Position numbers and translations under genes: made by a program
Notes under the pieces: model-generated
What the model was told of the DNA's origin: nothing
Database searches by the model: none
The model's input: only the letters and a program-made list of their open reading frames with translations
Shown here: positions 1 to 6,306 of the stretch, piece by piece
How positions within the stretch are numbered: position 1 is the first letter of the stretch
How the letters are laid out: every line of letters begins with the position of its first letter
IMG/VR virus record: IMGVR_UViG_3300046002_005800
Span: 1 to 40,524 of that record
Strand: one strand, 5' to 3'
DNA length: 40,524 nucleotides
Source: a virus

Positions 1-126
1 TATTCCGGGTCGAGCGTGTCTTGCAGCGGCTGAACGCGGGCCGGCTTGGCGTCTTGGTGGATCGCCTCGAAAGCAGCACGCCGCGAAACGTCGAGCGCTT
101 GCGTCGCGGTTCCGAGCACTGCGCGT
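1..126. repeat. 126-bp terminal overlap, copy 1
   Basis: Bases 1-126 are identical to 40397-40522; the match ends at base 127. A repeat of this size at both contig ends is the usual mark of an assembler closing a circle with a k-mer near 127. The leftward gene starting at 224 runs off base 1 and continues in frame at 40396, which supports circularity rather than a true terminal repeat. Trim one copy when numbering the genome. Confidence 0.95.
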
Positions 127-224
127 TCAGCCAGCAGGCCGGACAGTTGCACCATCGCGGCGTCAATGCGGTCGGCCTGTGCTTTCTGCTGCGGGGTCAA
201 GAGGCTGTCGAGAAGGGCGCTCAT
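1..224 (-). CDS. Hypothetical early protein, 5' part (first gene after PL)
   Basis: This is the N-terminal part of a 120-residue protein whose coding sequence crosses the contig joint. It starts at ATG 224 (MSALLDSLLTPQQK), reads to base 1 and continues from 40396 to the stop at 40258; the total of 363 bases keeps the frame. A GGAG ribosome site lies six bases before the ATG. It is the first gene downstream of promoter PL and so heads the leftward early operon. The product is acidic and helical with no family I recognise. The position is where phages often place small early host-interaction or antitermination genes, but nothing in the sequence shows such a role. Confidence 0.85.
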   Translation of the reverse strand, partial: MSALLDSLLTPQQKAQADRIDAAMVQLSGLLAERAVLGTATQALDVSRRAAFEAIHQDAKPARVQPLQDTLDPE

Positions 225-270
225 GTCTGCTCCGGGTTGCTGGCTCTGCTGTGTGCTGAACCGATGACGC

Positions 271-299
271 TATTGTGCCGATTGGACTAGCGCTGTCAA
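271..299 (-). promoter_or_regulatory. PL, leftward early promoter
   Basis: On the minus strand a perfect -35 TTGACA (299-294) is followed by a 17-base spacer and ACAATA (276-271). Transcription would begin near 264, giving a leader of about 40 bases before the gene at 224. The block is nearly identical to PR at 1217-1245, so both promoters should answer to the same repressor. One operator copy lies inside the spacer and another just upstream of the -35. Confidence 0.8.
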
Positions 300-314
300 G
301 CCCATTTGGACTAG
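282..314. promoter_or_regulatory. OL operator pair
   Basis: Two copies of TTGGACTAG (282-290 and 306-314) are spaced exactly 24 bp apart; read leftwards they are CTAGTCCAA. One lies within the PL spacer, the other upstream of the -35. The same pair with the same 24-bp spacing occurs at OR (1202-1210 and 1226-1234). This is the expected arrangement for cooperative repressor binding across a promoter, as in lambda OL/OR. The assignment to the repressor at 759-1202 is by position. Confidence 0.75.
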
Positions 315-371
315 TTGCGCAAAAGTTTTTTCAGGGGCTAACCCTTCCCCTAAATGGTTGCCCCCACATCG

Positions 372-405
372 GTGTAGGACTTGTCCTATCCCCGTGTAAG
401 ACTTG
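372..405. promoter_or_regulatory. Possible operator: direct repeat and palindrome upstream of 431
   Basis: GTGTAGGACTTG (372-383) recurs as GTGTAAGACTTG (394-405), 22 bp apart. The first copy overlaps a perfect palindrome, TAGGACTTGTCCTA (375-388). A short AGGGG...CCCCT inverted repeat lies at 333-351. The 225-430 interval has no gene apart from the PL/OL signals, so these repeats probably control the gene at 431. The sequence differs from the OL/OR operators, which points to a second regulator. No clear -35/-10 pair was seen. Confidence 0.4.
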
Positions 406-430
406 CGAAAAGTTGACGCATTGGAGACAA

Positions 431-835
431 ATGGAAGCCACGCAATCCAGCTTGATCGTCCGCCTAGACCGCGGCGTCGCCATGTCTTTCATTGGCGCTG
501 GCGTGGTGACGCGGGAGACCCTAGCCAGGCTCGGGGATCAAACCGCAGCGCGGCTAGGTCGAGTGCGCCCGTTGGCGTTTCTGGCCGACTTCAGGCGCCC
601 GGTGCTGGCGCTGACAGTGGCGGGGCTAGACGCGTTTTTCGATGATGCCGATCCGGCCGTCCTGGCGCCTGCTGCGCTGGTGGTGTCGGAGGCTTACCTG
701 CCCATGTTCAGGGCGCACGCGTGGAACGTGGCCCAGGGCGGGATTCTGCGCAAGGTGTTTACTGACTACGCGTGCGCTGAACGCTGGTGTCGGATGCGCG
801 TGCAGGTTCATCAGCAGGCGCGAACTGCTCCATGA
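431..835 (+). CDS. Hypothetical protein, possibly STAS/SpoIIAA-like
   Basis: This 134-residue protein starts at ATG 431 after a GGAGA ribosome site five bases upstream. The body alternates short hydrophobic strands and helices. It ends with a VFTDYACAERWC segment that resembles the closing part of SpoIIAA/STAS-like single-domain proteins; this likeness is weak. The gene sits between OL and the repressor, reads right and converges on the repressor with a 77-bp tail overlap (759-835). Antisense transcription over the repressor 3' end is therefore possible. It is probably transcribed in lysogens or controlled by the repeats at 372-405. Confidence 0.6.
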   Translation: MEATQSSLIVRLDRGVAMSFIGAGVVTRETLARLGDQTAARLGRVRPLAFLADFRRPVLALTVAGLDAFFDDADPAVLAPAALVVSEAYLPMFRAHAWNVAQGGILRKVFTDYACAERWCRMRVQVHQQARTAP

Positions 836-1202
836 TCGACTCGGCCCGGTCCCGGTCCCGCTGATCCGTGATGCCTGAGAAGATGGCCGCGACTCGCATG
901 GCGCGAGCATCCATCATTGGCGGCATCGTCACCGGGTCAAAGTCAGGGTGTAGAAGCTGCCACGGCGCGTAGCCGGTCACGTCCCCGATATTCTCAAGCA
1001 CTGAGACGGTAGCGTCCCTGGTGCCCCGGCACAGCTTGTTGATCGTGCTTTGTGGCAGCTTCCACCTGGCACACCAAGCATTGACCGATCCGCCGCACTG
1101 ATGTTCGATCAGTCGGCGCAGGTTCGACGCTAGGCGGGAATCGTGAAGATCCCCCTTGACTTCGGCAGCGCGGGACATAGCCGCGAACTTTGCGCCCGCC
1201 AT
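759..1202 (-). CDS. CI-like phage repressor (XRE-type HTH)
   Basis: The protein of about 147 residues has a helix-turn-helix centred on KLPQSTINKLCRG within an XRE-like domain, followed by a short C-terminal tail. There is no S24/LexA-type peptidase domain, so classic RecA-stimulated self-cleavage is not expected and induction must work another way. It sits between OL and OR and diverges from the Cro-like gene, the standard immunity layout. The start is uncertain. ATG 1202 would place the start codon at the edge of operator 1202-1210; ATG 1223 lies inside the PR -35; ATG 1178 lacks a ribosome site. I prefer 1202, possibly on a near-leaderless maintenance transcript. Confidence 0.8.
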   Translation of the reverse strand: MAGAKFAAMSRAAEVKGDLHDSRLASNLRRLIEHQCGGSVNAWCARWKLPQSTINKLCRGTRDATVSVLENIGDVTGYAPWQLLHPDFDPVTMPPMMDARAMRVAAIFSGITDQRDRDRAESIMEQFAPADEPARASDTSVQRTRSQ

Positions 1203-1234
1203 TAGTCCACTCGGCCTTGACATGCCTAGTCCAA
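1202..1234. promoter_or_regulatory. OR operator pair
   Basis: TTAGTCCAC (1202-1210) and CTAGTCCAA (1226-1234) lie 24 bp apart, matching the OL pair in sequence and spacing. The second copy is inside the PR spacer; the first overlaps the probable repressor start. Binding at the second would block PR, and binding at the first could act on the repressor's own promoter. Confidence 0.75.
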
Positions 1235-1246
1235 CTGGCACAATGG
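1217..1246 (+). promoter_or_regulatory. PR, rightward promoter giving a probable leaderless transcript
   Basis: TTGACA (1217-1222), a 17-base spacer and ACAATG (1240-1245) form a promoter whose start point would fall at about 1251-1252, the first base of the Cro-like ATG. No ribosome site precedes that ATG. The block matches PL almost base for base. The predicted mRNA therefore begins at, or a base or two from, the start codon, as with lambda cI from PRM. Confidence 0.75.
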
Positions 1247-1250
1247 TCGC

Positions 1251-1463
1251 ATGATGACGCACCTAGAACTCCTGAATTGGCTTGACGCAAACAAGGGCAC
1301 GACCCGATGGCAGGAGGTCGCCGCAGCGTCAGGGGTTACCTACAACACCATCTCGCGCATTGCCCGCGGGTACATGAAGGCGCCGAGCATCGTTGTTGTC
1401 GAGCGACTTGTGGCCGGGATCAAGGCCACCGAGAAGCAGCACTCTTTGAAGGCCGCCGCATGA
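1251..1463 (+). CDS. Cro-like HTH regulator
   Basis: This 70-residue basic protein has an N-terminal helical segment and a helix-turn-helix (WQEVAAASGVTYNTISRIAR). It diverges from the repressor and is the first gene from PR, the position of Cro in lambda-like phages. Two ATG codons lie in tandem at 1251 and 1254; neither has a ribosome site, in agreement with a leaderless start. The stop overlaps the next small frame by four bases (ATGA). The role as antirepressor-type switch protein is inferred from position and fold. Confidence 0.8.
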   Translation: MMTHLELLNWLDANKGTTRWQEVAAASGVTYNTISRIARGYMKAPSIVVVERLVAGIKATEKQHSLKAAA

Positions 1464-1534
1464 GCCGCGCCCTGTTCATCGTCGCGGTGCTGCTGCTCGC
1501 CGGCTGCGTCGTCACGAAGCAGTGGCCGGGCTGA
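1460..1534 (+). CDS. 24-residue lipoprotein-like peptide
   Basis: The frame starts at ATG 1460, overlapping the Cro-like stop by four bases. It encodes a hydrophobic segment ending in LLAGC, a good lipobox, and stops eight residues later (KQWPG). Such a short lipopeptide could be a superinfection-exclusion or envelope-signalling factor made early after infection, but only the signal peptide is visible. The overlap supports translation by coupling. Confidence 0.45.
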   Translation: MSRALFIVAVLLLAGCVVTKQWPG

Positions 1535-1584
1535 GCCATGAACACCACCGAACTCCTCCGAGTGGGTCGCGCAAGCGCCCTTAT

Positions 1585-1618
1585 CCCCGCCGGCCGCAAC
1601 GCTGGCGGGGCTTTTTTT
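1585..1618 (+). terminator. Rho-independent terminator (tR1-like)
   Basis: CCCCGCC (1585-1591) pairs with GGCGGGG (1604-1610), followed by C and seven T (1612-1618). It lies behind the Cro-like and lipopeptide genes and before the replication genes, the place of lambda tR1. Expression of the genes beyond it needs readthrough, antitermination or a promoter in 1620-1735. That interval holds no convincing gene. Confidence 0.85.
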
Positions 1619-1738
1619 CGGGGCTGCTTCGGTACGCATGACAAAACGATAAAGCCGAACAACGGCTGAAAAGTGATCGAACTCAATTTTTGCCAGCGCT
1701 TACCCCTTCTTGGGGATGCCTACCTACCCGGAGAGACC

Positions 1739-1948
1739 ATGAACGACAACGACAGCATCGGCCCCATCAACCCCAAGCGCGTGCTCAGCGGCCACCTTCC
1801 GCGGGACATCGCGCTGCCGCTGCAGCAGGCTGTGCATGAGTGGCCCAAGGCTGTGATGTGGAGCCGGGTGCATCAGATCGAGTGCGAGGCGGTCAAGCGT
1901 GGCCTTCGTCGCCCCGATGCGCTGATGGGTTTCGGACGTTCGGCATGA
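1739..1948 (+). CDS. Small hypothetical protein
   Basis: The 69-residue protein starts at ATG 1739, four bases behind a GGAGAG ribosome site. It has no motif I recognise; the middle (HLPRDIALPLQQAVHEWPKAVMWSRVHQIE) is amphipathic helix. It overlaps the next gene by four bases (ATGA) and opens the replication gene block, so a CII-like or replication-accessory role is conceivable but not shown. Confidence 0.7.
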   Translation: MNDNDSIGPINPKRVLSGHLPRDIALPLQQAVHEWPKAVMWSRVHQIECEAVKRGLRRPDALMGFGRSA

Positions 1949-2538
1949 GCCGCACACCACCCAGCGGCACCATCCGCGACCAGATCGTGATGCTGGCCTC
2001 GCGCCCCGAGGGTGTCAGCAGCCGCAACCTGCAGGACGAGATGGGCATGCGCGACTACTGCGTGCCGATCAACATGCAGGCGCTTGAGTACCAGGGCCGC
2101 GTCGTGCGCGCCAAGGCGGACGGGCACCGGCTGCAGTGGTTCAAGCACGTCGAGCACCGCGACGCCTGGCTGACCGCGCGCCGCGATGAGCGGGCCGCCG
2201 TGCTGGCCGCTGAGACTGCGCGGCAGGCGGCCGAGAGGGCGCTGCGCCAGGGCTACGCAGCCGCCCGGCGCTTGGCGAGCGAAGCCGCCAAGGTGCCCAA
2301 GCCCGCCAAGCCCGCCAAGCCAGCCAAGCCGGCGGCCAAGCCGGTGCCCGTCATCGAGCGCAGTTTCACCGCCGGTCCGAGCAAGGTGGCGCCAGCGATC
2401 AAGGACGTGCCGATCGACTACAGCCGGGCCGTCTACAACATCGACGACAAGGTGCGGCCGACCGCGCGCTGGCAGATGCAGCCGAGCCAGCCGACGCCAG
2501 GGTTCAGCGGCATGGGCATTGGGCGGTATCTGGCGTGA
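1945..2538 (+). CDS. Winged-helix-like protein with PAK repeats
   Basis: The first 75 residues of this 197-residue protein look like a winged-helix DNA-binding module (IRDQIVMLASRPEGVSSRNL...). A charged coiled-coil stretch with many Ala, Arg and Glu follows at about residues 75-110. Then comes a basic low-complexity linker with four tandem PAK units, and a conserved-looking tail. It lies immediately before the replicase with a TGATG overlap, which suggests a DNA-binding partner in initiation, such as an origin-recognition or helicase-loading factor. That role is inferred. Confidence 0.75.
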   Translation: MSRTPPSGTIRDQIVMLASRPEGVSSRNLQDEMGMRDYCVPINMQALEYQGRVVRAKADGHRLQWFKHVEHRDAWLTARRDERAAVLAAETARQAAERALRQGYAAARRLASEAAKVPKPAKPAKPAKPAAKPVPVIERSFTAGPSKVAPAIKDVPIDYSRAVYNIDDKVRPTARWQMQPSQPTPGFSGMGIGRYLA

Positions 2539-4481
2539 TGGCCGAACCTGTCAACCTGTCGACCCCGCTGGCCTATGCGCTGGCCTACGCCGCGATGGGC
2601 TGGCACGTTCTGCCGCTTGAACCAGGCGCGAAGGCCCCGCTGGGCCGGCTGGTGCCACGCGGCATGCACGATGCGACCACCGACGCGGAAGTGATCCGCG
2701 GCTGGTGGCAGCGCAACCCGCAGGCCGGCGTCGGCATCGCGCTGGCGCAGTCGGGCCTGGTGGCGGTCGACGTGGATCCGCGCAACGGCGGAACCGACAC
2801 ATTCGAGCAGCTGCAGGCCGCGCACGGCAGTCTGCGGTCTGACGTGATGGCGTTCACCGGCGGCGGTGGCGAGCATCACGTGTTCTTGGTTCCGCACGGC
2901 GCGGCGATCAGCCTGCCGGGCACCCTTGGCGCCGGCATCGACCTGAAGGCCAACGGCTACATCGTGGTCGAGCCGAGCGTTCACCCGAGCGGCAAGCAAT
3001 ACGGCTGGGAGGCCAGCAGCAGCCCGCTGGACGGCGTTGTGCCGTCGCCCCTTCCCGACTGGCTGCGCAGCCTGCGCGTGGAGCTGCAGCAGCCCACCGT
3101 GCGCGTGGGCGAGGTGCCTGTCGATCCGGTCAAGGCCCGCGATGCGCGCGAGGCGCTGTATCTGCTGAACGCCGACGAGCACGACCAGTGGGTGAAGGCC
3201 GGCATGGCGCTGCACTCGACGCGCTGGGGCCACCCGGCCTACGCCATGTGGTGCGCTTGGGCGCAGCAGTCGAGCAAGTTCGACAGCACGGACCAGCGCA
3301 AGCGGTGGGAGAGCTTCCACACCGACGACCAGCGCAACGTGCCCGGCATCACGCTGGCCTGGGTGTTTGCCGAGGCGCAGCGGGCGGGGTGGTTGAATCC
3401 GGCGGCGAGGGTGGGGGCGGTGGCCCTTGCGCCGGCGCCAGCTGCCGGCCTTCCGCTGGTGTTCGCCGAGGACATCACCGCCGATTGCATTCGCATCGAT
3501 CAGCTTGTCGAGGACGTGCTCACCGCGGGCGGTCTGTCGGTGATGTACGGCGAGAGCAACAGCGGCAAATCCTTCCTGGCCTGTGACATGGCCTGCAGCA
3601 TCGGCGCCGAGCTGACCTGGTTGGGCAAGCGCACCGTCAAGGGCGCCGTGCTCTACGTGGCCGGCGAGGGGTCGGAGTCGATCAAGCTGCGCGTGCTGGC
3701 TTGGCAGCAGCACCGCGGCGTTGTGCCGGCGCTGGCCGTTGTGCCGGTGTCGGTCAACCTGTTGGACCCGCGCGCAGACGTGCAGCGCATTGCCGACGCA
3801 TGCCACGCGGTGCAGGCCCGGTGCGGTCTGTCCGTGTCGCTGATCGTGATCGACACCCTGGCGCGCGCCTTCGGCGGCGGCAACGAGAACGCCAGCGAGG
3901 ACATGGGCGCCGTGATCGCGCACGCCGACATGGTGCGGGTGCAGACCGGCGCACACGTCATGTTCGTGCACCACAGCGGCAAGGACGCCGCCAAGGGCTC
4001 GCGCGGGCACTCCAGCCTGAAGGCTGCGACCGACACCGAGATCGAAGTCACTGGCGAGCAGGAGACCCACCTGCACACCGCGACCATCACCAAGCAGCGT
4101 GACCTGGGAAGCCGCGGCGAGCAGATCGTCGCCAAGTTCCACGTCATCAAGATGGGCGAAGGCCAGTGGGGCAAGCCGATCACCACCTGCCTGGTCGAGC
4201 CGACCGATGCACGCGCCGCTCTGCCGGCGTCCAAGCGGGGCAAGGGCGATGCCCTGCAGGCCGCCCTGATCGTCACCCTGGCCTCGGCAACGAATCGCAC
4301 CATGAAGCGCGCCGAGCTGCTGGATTCGATGCTGCAGCAGGGCTTCACCAAGTCGCCGGTCTACCGCGCGCTGCAGCAACTCGCGCAACAGCAAGTCATC
4401 ACCGAGGTGCTTGGGCGGGTGCACTTGAACGGGCAAGGCAAGGCCGATTCCGGCGCTGCTGCCCACACCTCGGAGGGGTGA
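2538..4481 (+). CDS. Replicase: primase-polymerase plus RepA-like helicase ATPase
   Basis: This 647-residue protein joins two modules. Residues about 10-180 form a bifunctional primase/polymerase (AEP) domain with GWHVLPLEPGAKAP, the metal-binding VAVDVDPRNGG and the VVEPSVHPSG segment. Residues about 330-520 form an AAA_25/RepA-like RecA-fold ATPase with Walker A YGESNSGKSF, Walker B LIVIDTLARA, and the motif VMFVHHSGKD. A winged-helix tail ends the protein. Such fusions prime DNA synthesis and unwind the template at phage and plasmid origins. The start ATG 2538 overlaps the previous stop; GTG 2535 is the alternative. Confidence 0.92.
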   Translation: MAEPVNLSTPLAYALAYAAMGWHVLPLEPGAKAPLGRLVPRGMHDATTDAEVIRGWWQRNPQAGVGIALAQSGLVAVDVDPRNGGTDTFEQLQAAHGSLRSDVMAFTGGGGEHHVFLVPHGAAISLPGTLGAGIDLKANGYIVVEPSVHPSGKQYGWEASSSPLDGVVPSPLPDWLRSLRVELQQPTVRVGEVPVDPVKARDAREALYLLNADEHDQWVKAGMALHSTRWGHPAYAMWCAWAQQSSKFDSTDQRKRWESFHTDDQRNVPGITLAWVFAEAQRAGWLNPAARVGAVALAPAPAAGLPLVFAEDITADCIRIDQLVEDVLTAGGLSVMYGESNSGKSFLACDMACSIGAELTWLGKRTVKGAVLYVAGEGSESIKLRVLAWQQHRGVVPALAVVPVSVNLLDPRADVQRIADACHAVQARCGLSVSLIVIDTLARAFGGGNENASEDMGAVIAHADMVRVQTGAHVMFVHHSGKDAAKGSRGHSSLKAATDTEIEVTGEQETHLHTATITKQRDLGSRGEQIVAKFHVIKMGEGQWGKPITTCLVEPTDARAALPASKRGKGDALQAALIVTLASATNRTMKRAELLDSMLQQGFTKSPVYRALQQLAQQQVITEVLGRVHLNGQGKADSGAAAHTSEG

Positions 4482-4485
4482 GCTG

Positions 4486-4701
4486 ATGGGAAATCTGATG
4501 GGAAATCAGCTGGGAAAAGTGGGAAAAAAGGTGCTTTTCTGTTTTCCCACTTTCCCCCCCCTCCGTAGGAGGGGGGAAATAGGGAAAGAGAACCTGGGAA
4601 TTCCCATGGAAAGCGTAAGTGGGAAATTTGAAATGGGAAACAGCATGGAACCGATGAACAGCCACGCGCCCGCGCGCATTTCGGGGGTGGCAGCATGCTG
4701 A
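4486..4701 (+). CDS. Small protein encoded by the GGGAAA-repeat region
   Basis: A 71-residue frame starts at ATG 4486 behind a GGAGGGG sequence and ends at 4701, overlapping the resolvase start at 4695. Its N-terminus repeats MGN/LGK units (MGNLMGNQLGKVGKKV) because the DNA beneath is a series of GGGAAA hexamers. It may be a genuine peptide kept by coupling to the resolvase gene, or an accidental frame through an origin. The codon use is unlike its neighbours. Confidence 0.4.
   Translation: MGNLMGNQLGKVGKKVLFCFPTFPPLRRRGEIGKENLGIPMESVSGKFEMGNSMEPMNSHAPARISGVAAC
4487..4645. repeat. GGGAAA iteron-like cluster, candidate replication origin
   Basis: About ten copies of GGGAAA or its complement TTTCCC occur in 160 bases. 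Copies on the plus strand are at about 4489, 4499, 4513, 4521, 4576, 4584, 4621 and 4637, and complements are around 4544-4554. Paired copies form inverted repeats (GGGAAA...TTTCCC, and a CCCCCCTCC...GGAGGGGGG arm at 4554-4579). The block is far less G+C rich than its surroundings and lies directly behind the replicase gene, where iteron origins are often found. The origin role is inferred. Confidence 0.5.
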
Positions 4702-5129
4702 CCAACCTCGCGTTCACCGTCCCCGGCATCCCGCAGGGCAAGGGCCGCGCCCGGGTCGGCAAGATCGGCGGTCAGGCCCGCATGTTCACGCCGGCCAAGA
4801 CGGTGGCCTACGAGGGCCTGGTGGCTCACGCTGCCACGCAGGCCATGGCCGGGCACGCGCTGCTGGAAGGCGCCTGCATGGTCGAGATGGACATCACATG
4901 CCCGGTGCCGGCGAGCTGGTCGAAGAAGCGCCAGGCCGCCGCACTGGCCGGCGCGATCTACCCGACGACCAAGCCCGACAAGGACAACGTCATCAAGGCG
5001 ATCTACGACGGGATGAATGGCGTCGTGTGGCGCGACGATGTGCAAGCGGTTGATGGGTGGCAGCGCAAGCGCTACGGGGCCGTGCCGGGCGTGCGGGTGC
5101 GGGTGGCGGTGCTGGGGGGTGCAGCATGA
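4695..5129 (+). CDS. rusA: RusA-family Holliday junction resolvase
   Basis: The 144-residue protein has the RusA fold markers: an opening beta strand (LAFTVPGIPQGKGRARV) and the acidic active-site segment TKPDKDNVIKAIYDGMNG followed by WRDDVQ. The aspartates in this segment bind the metal that cuts four-way junctions. Its length is normal for the family. It would resolve recombination or replication intermediates before packaging. It overlaps the frame before it and the HTH gene after it (ATGA at 5126), so the cluster is translationally coupled. Confidence 0.92.
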   Translation: MLTNLAFTVPGIPQGKGRARVGKIGGQARMFTPAKTVAYEGLVAHAATQAMAGHALLEGACMVEMDITCPVPASWSKKRQAAALAGAIYPTTKPDKDNVIKAIYDGMNGVVWRDDVQAVDGWQRKRYGAVPGVRVRVAVLGGAA

Positions 5130-5446
5130 CCAGCATCATTCACCGCTGCATGGACAAGCCCGCGCGACTGTCGGTTCCGGTTCCGGTTCCGCGCCCAGCC
5201 CAGTATGCAATCGCAAGCAGCAGCTACTTCTCACTGGACGCGCACGACCGCTGCGCAGCACTCCCCGCGCGTCAACGCGAAACGCTCTTGCTGATGAGCA
5301 AGGGGCTCGACCAGCACGGGATTGCGGCGGCTATGGACATCTCGGTGCACACGGTGCGCGAGTACAAGCAGCGCGTGCTGAAGGCGCTGGAGGTCAACAG
5401 TGCCGTCGAGGCTGCTGTGCTGGCTGCCAAGGCTGGGCTGGTATGA
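5126..5446 (+). CDS. LuxR/GerE-type HTH transcription factor
   Basis: Residues about 48-95 of this 106-residue protein form a GerE-like helix-turn-helix: LPARQRETLLLMSKGLDQHGIAAAMDISVHTVREYKQRVLKAL, with the usual conserved T and V of the recognition helix. The N-terminal 45 residues are low-complexity and proline-rich, with no receiver or ligand domain. It sits at the early-to-late boundary before the terminase genes, which makes it a good candidate activator of the late operon. That function is inferred. Confidence 0.8.
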   Translation: MTSIIHRCMDKPARLSVPVPVPRPAQYAIASSSYFSLDAHDRCAALPARQRETLLLMSKGLDQHGIAAAMDISVHTVREYKQRVLKALEVNSAVEAAVLAAKAGLV

Positions 5447-5541
5447 CGTGCCCCTTCTGCGGCGGGGCGCACACGCTGAGCCAGTGCCCGCGGTGGCGGG
5501 TTCGAGGGTGGCTGTTTGATTTCAAGAAAGGCACGACATGA
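5443..5541 (+). CDS. 32-residue zinc-knuckle-like peptide
   Basis: The frame starts at ATG 5443 (MTCPFCGGAHTLSQCPRW) and overlaps both neighbours by four bases. The pattern C-x2-C-x4-H-x4-C is a CCHC zinc knuckle. Peptides like it occur in many phage genomes just before terminase. Nucleic-acid binding is likely from the motif alone. Confidence 0.65.
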   Translation: MTCPFCGGAHTLSQCPRWRVRGWLFDFKKGTT

Positions 5542-5906
5542 GAGCAACGCAAACCGCCCCGGATTGGGCCGTGATGATCGAGCAGATGGTGGCCGCCGGG
5601 CTGACCTTCGCCGACATCGCCAAGGCCACGCAGTCGGTGCTGACCGACCGCATGGTCAAGCACTACGCCGCCGGGGTCCAGCCGCTGTACTGGCGCGGCG
5701 AGGCGATGATCGTGCTGTGGTGCAAGTCGCTGCGCTCTGACCGCGCTGCGCTGCCGATGTGCGAGATCGTGCGCGGGCATCGGGTGACGCCGAGCAAGGC
5801 CAACCCGGCGCCAGTGCTGCGCAGTCTGCCGGCGTGGCCGCCGAGTCCTGCTGTTGCGGTGGAGCCGGCGAGGCGGAAGTACACGCGGCGCGTGGTGGAG
5901 GTGTGA
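5538..5906 (+). CDS. Hypothetical protein with HTH-like N-terminus
   Basis: This 122-residue protein has a helix-turn-helix-like pattern (MIEQMVAAGLTFADIAKATQSVLTDRMVKHY) in its first 50 residues and a basic, proline-rich tail ending TRRVVEV. It overlaps the zinc-knuckle peptide before it, and the terminase small subunit begins two bases after its stop. A regulator or packaging helper is plausible. I do not recognise a named family. Confidence 0.7.
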   Translation: MRATQTAPDWAVMIEQMVAAGLTFADIAKATQSVLTDRMVKHYAAGVQPLYWRGEAMIVLWCKSLRSDRAALPMCEIVRGHRVTPSKANPAPVLRSLPAWPPSPAVAVEPARRKYTRRVVEV

Positions 5907-5907
5907 G

Positions 5908-6306
5908 GTGAGCCCCAAGGCCGAGCGGTTCGTCACCGAGTACCTGATCGACCTGAATGCGACCCGCGCGGCGATCCGTGCCGGGTACAGCGCGAAGACG
6001 GCCGGCAGCCAAGGCGAGCGGCTGTTGAGAAACGTTGAAATTTGTGCAGCAGTGAAAAAGGCGCAGTCGAAGGTGGCCGAAAACAACGGCATGACGGTCG
6101 ACGCGCACCTGCTGGCGCTCAAGGAGATCCGCGACGCAGCGATCGCCGAAGGCAAGTATTCGGCCGCGGCAACCGCCGAGGTAGCCCGGGGCAAGGTGGC
6201 CGGCTTCTACGTCGAGCAGGTGCGGGTCGAAGACGTGACCGACCGCGCCGCACAGATGCGCCAACGCAGGGAGGCCCGGCTTGCCGCACGACACTCTGGC
6301 CGATGA
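5908..6306 (+). CDS. terS: Terminase small subunit
   Basis: The 132-residue protein opens SPKAERFVTEYLIDLNATRAAIRAGYSAKTA, the signature of the Terminase_2 family, whose N-terminal helix-turn-helix recognises the packaging site. A helical oligomerisation region follows. The start is GTG 5908, served by GGAGG about seven bases upstream; no ATG fits. It overlaps the large subunit by 26 bases, as usual for the pair. Confidence 0.92.
   Translation: MSPKAERFVTEYLIDLNATRAAIRAGYSAKTAGSQGERLLRNVEICAAVKKAQSKVAENNGMTVDAHLLALKEIRDAAIAEGKYSAAATAEVARGKVAGFYVEQVRVEDVTDRAAQMRQRREARLAARHSGR

Noticed and set aside
1-126. True direct terminal repeat of a linear genome
   Set aside because: The size is that of a k-mer overlap and a gene reads through the joint; a real terminal repeat cannot be excluded without reads but is less likely.
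1539-1670. Possible 43-residue gene behind the lipopeptide
   Set aside because: The frame runs through the strong terminator at 1585-1618, has no ribosome site and no recognisable content.
2433-4466. Long minus-strand open frame (677 residues) opposite the replicase
   Set aside because: It is the G+C-driven shadow of a clear primase-polymerase/ATPase gene; its translation is low-complexity with no domain and no ribosome site.
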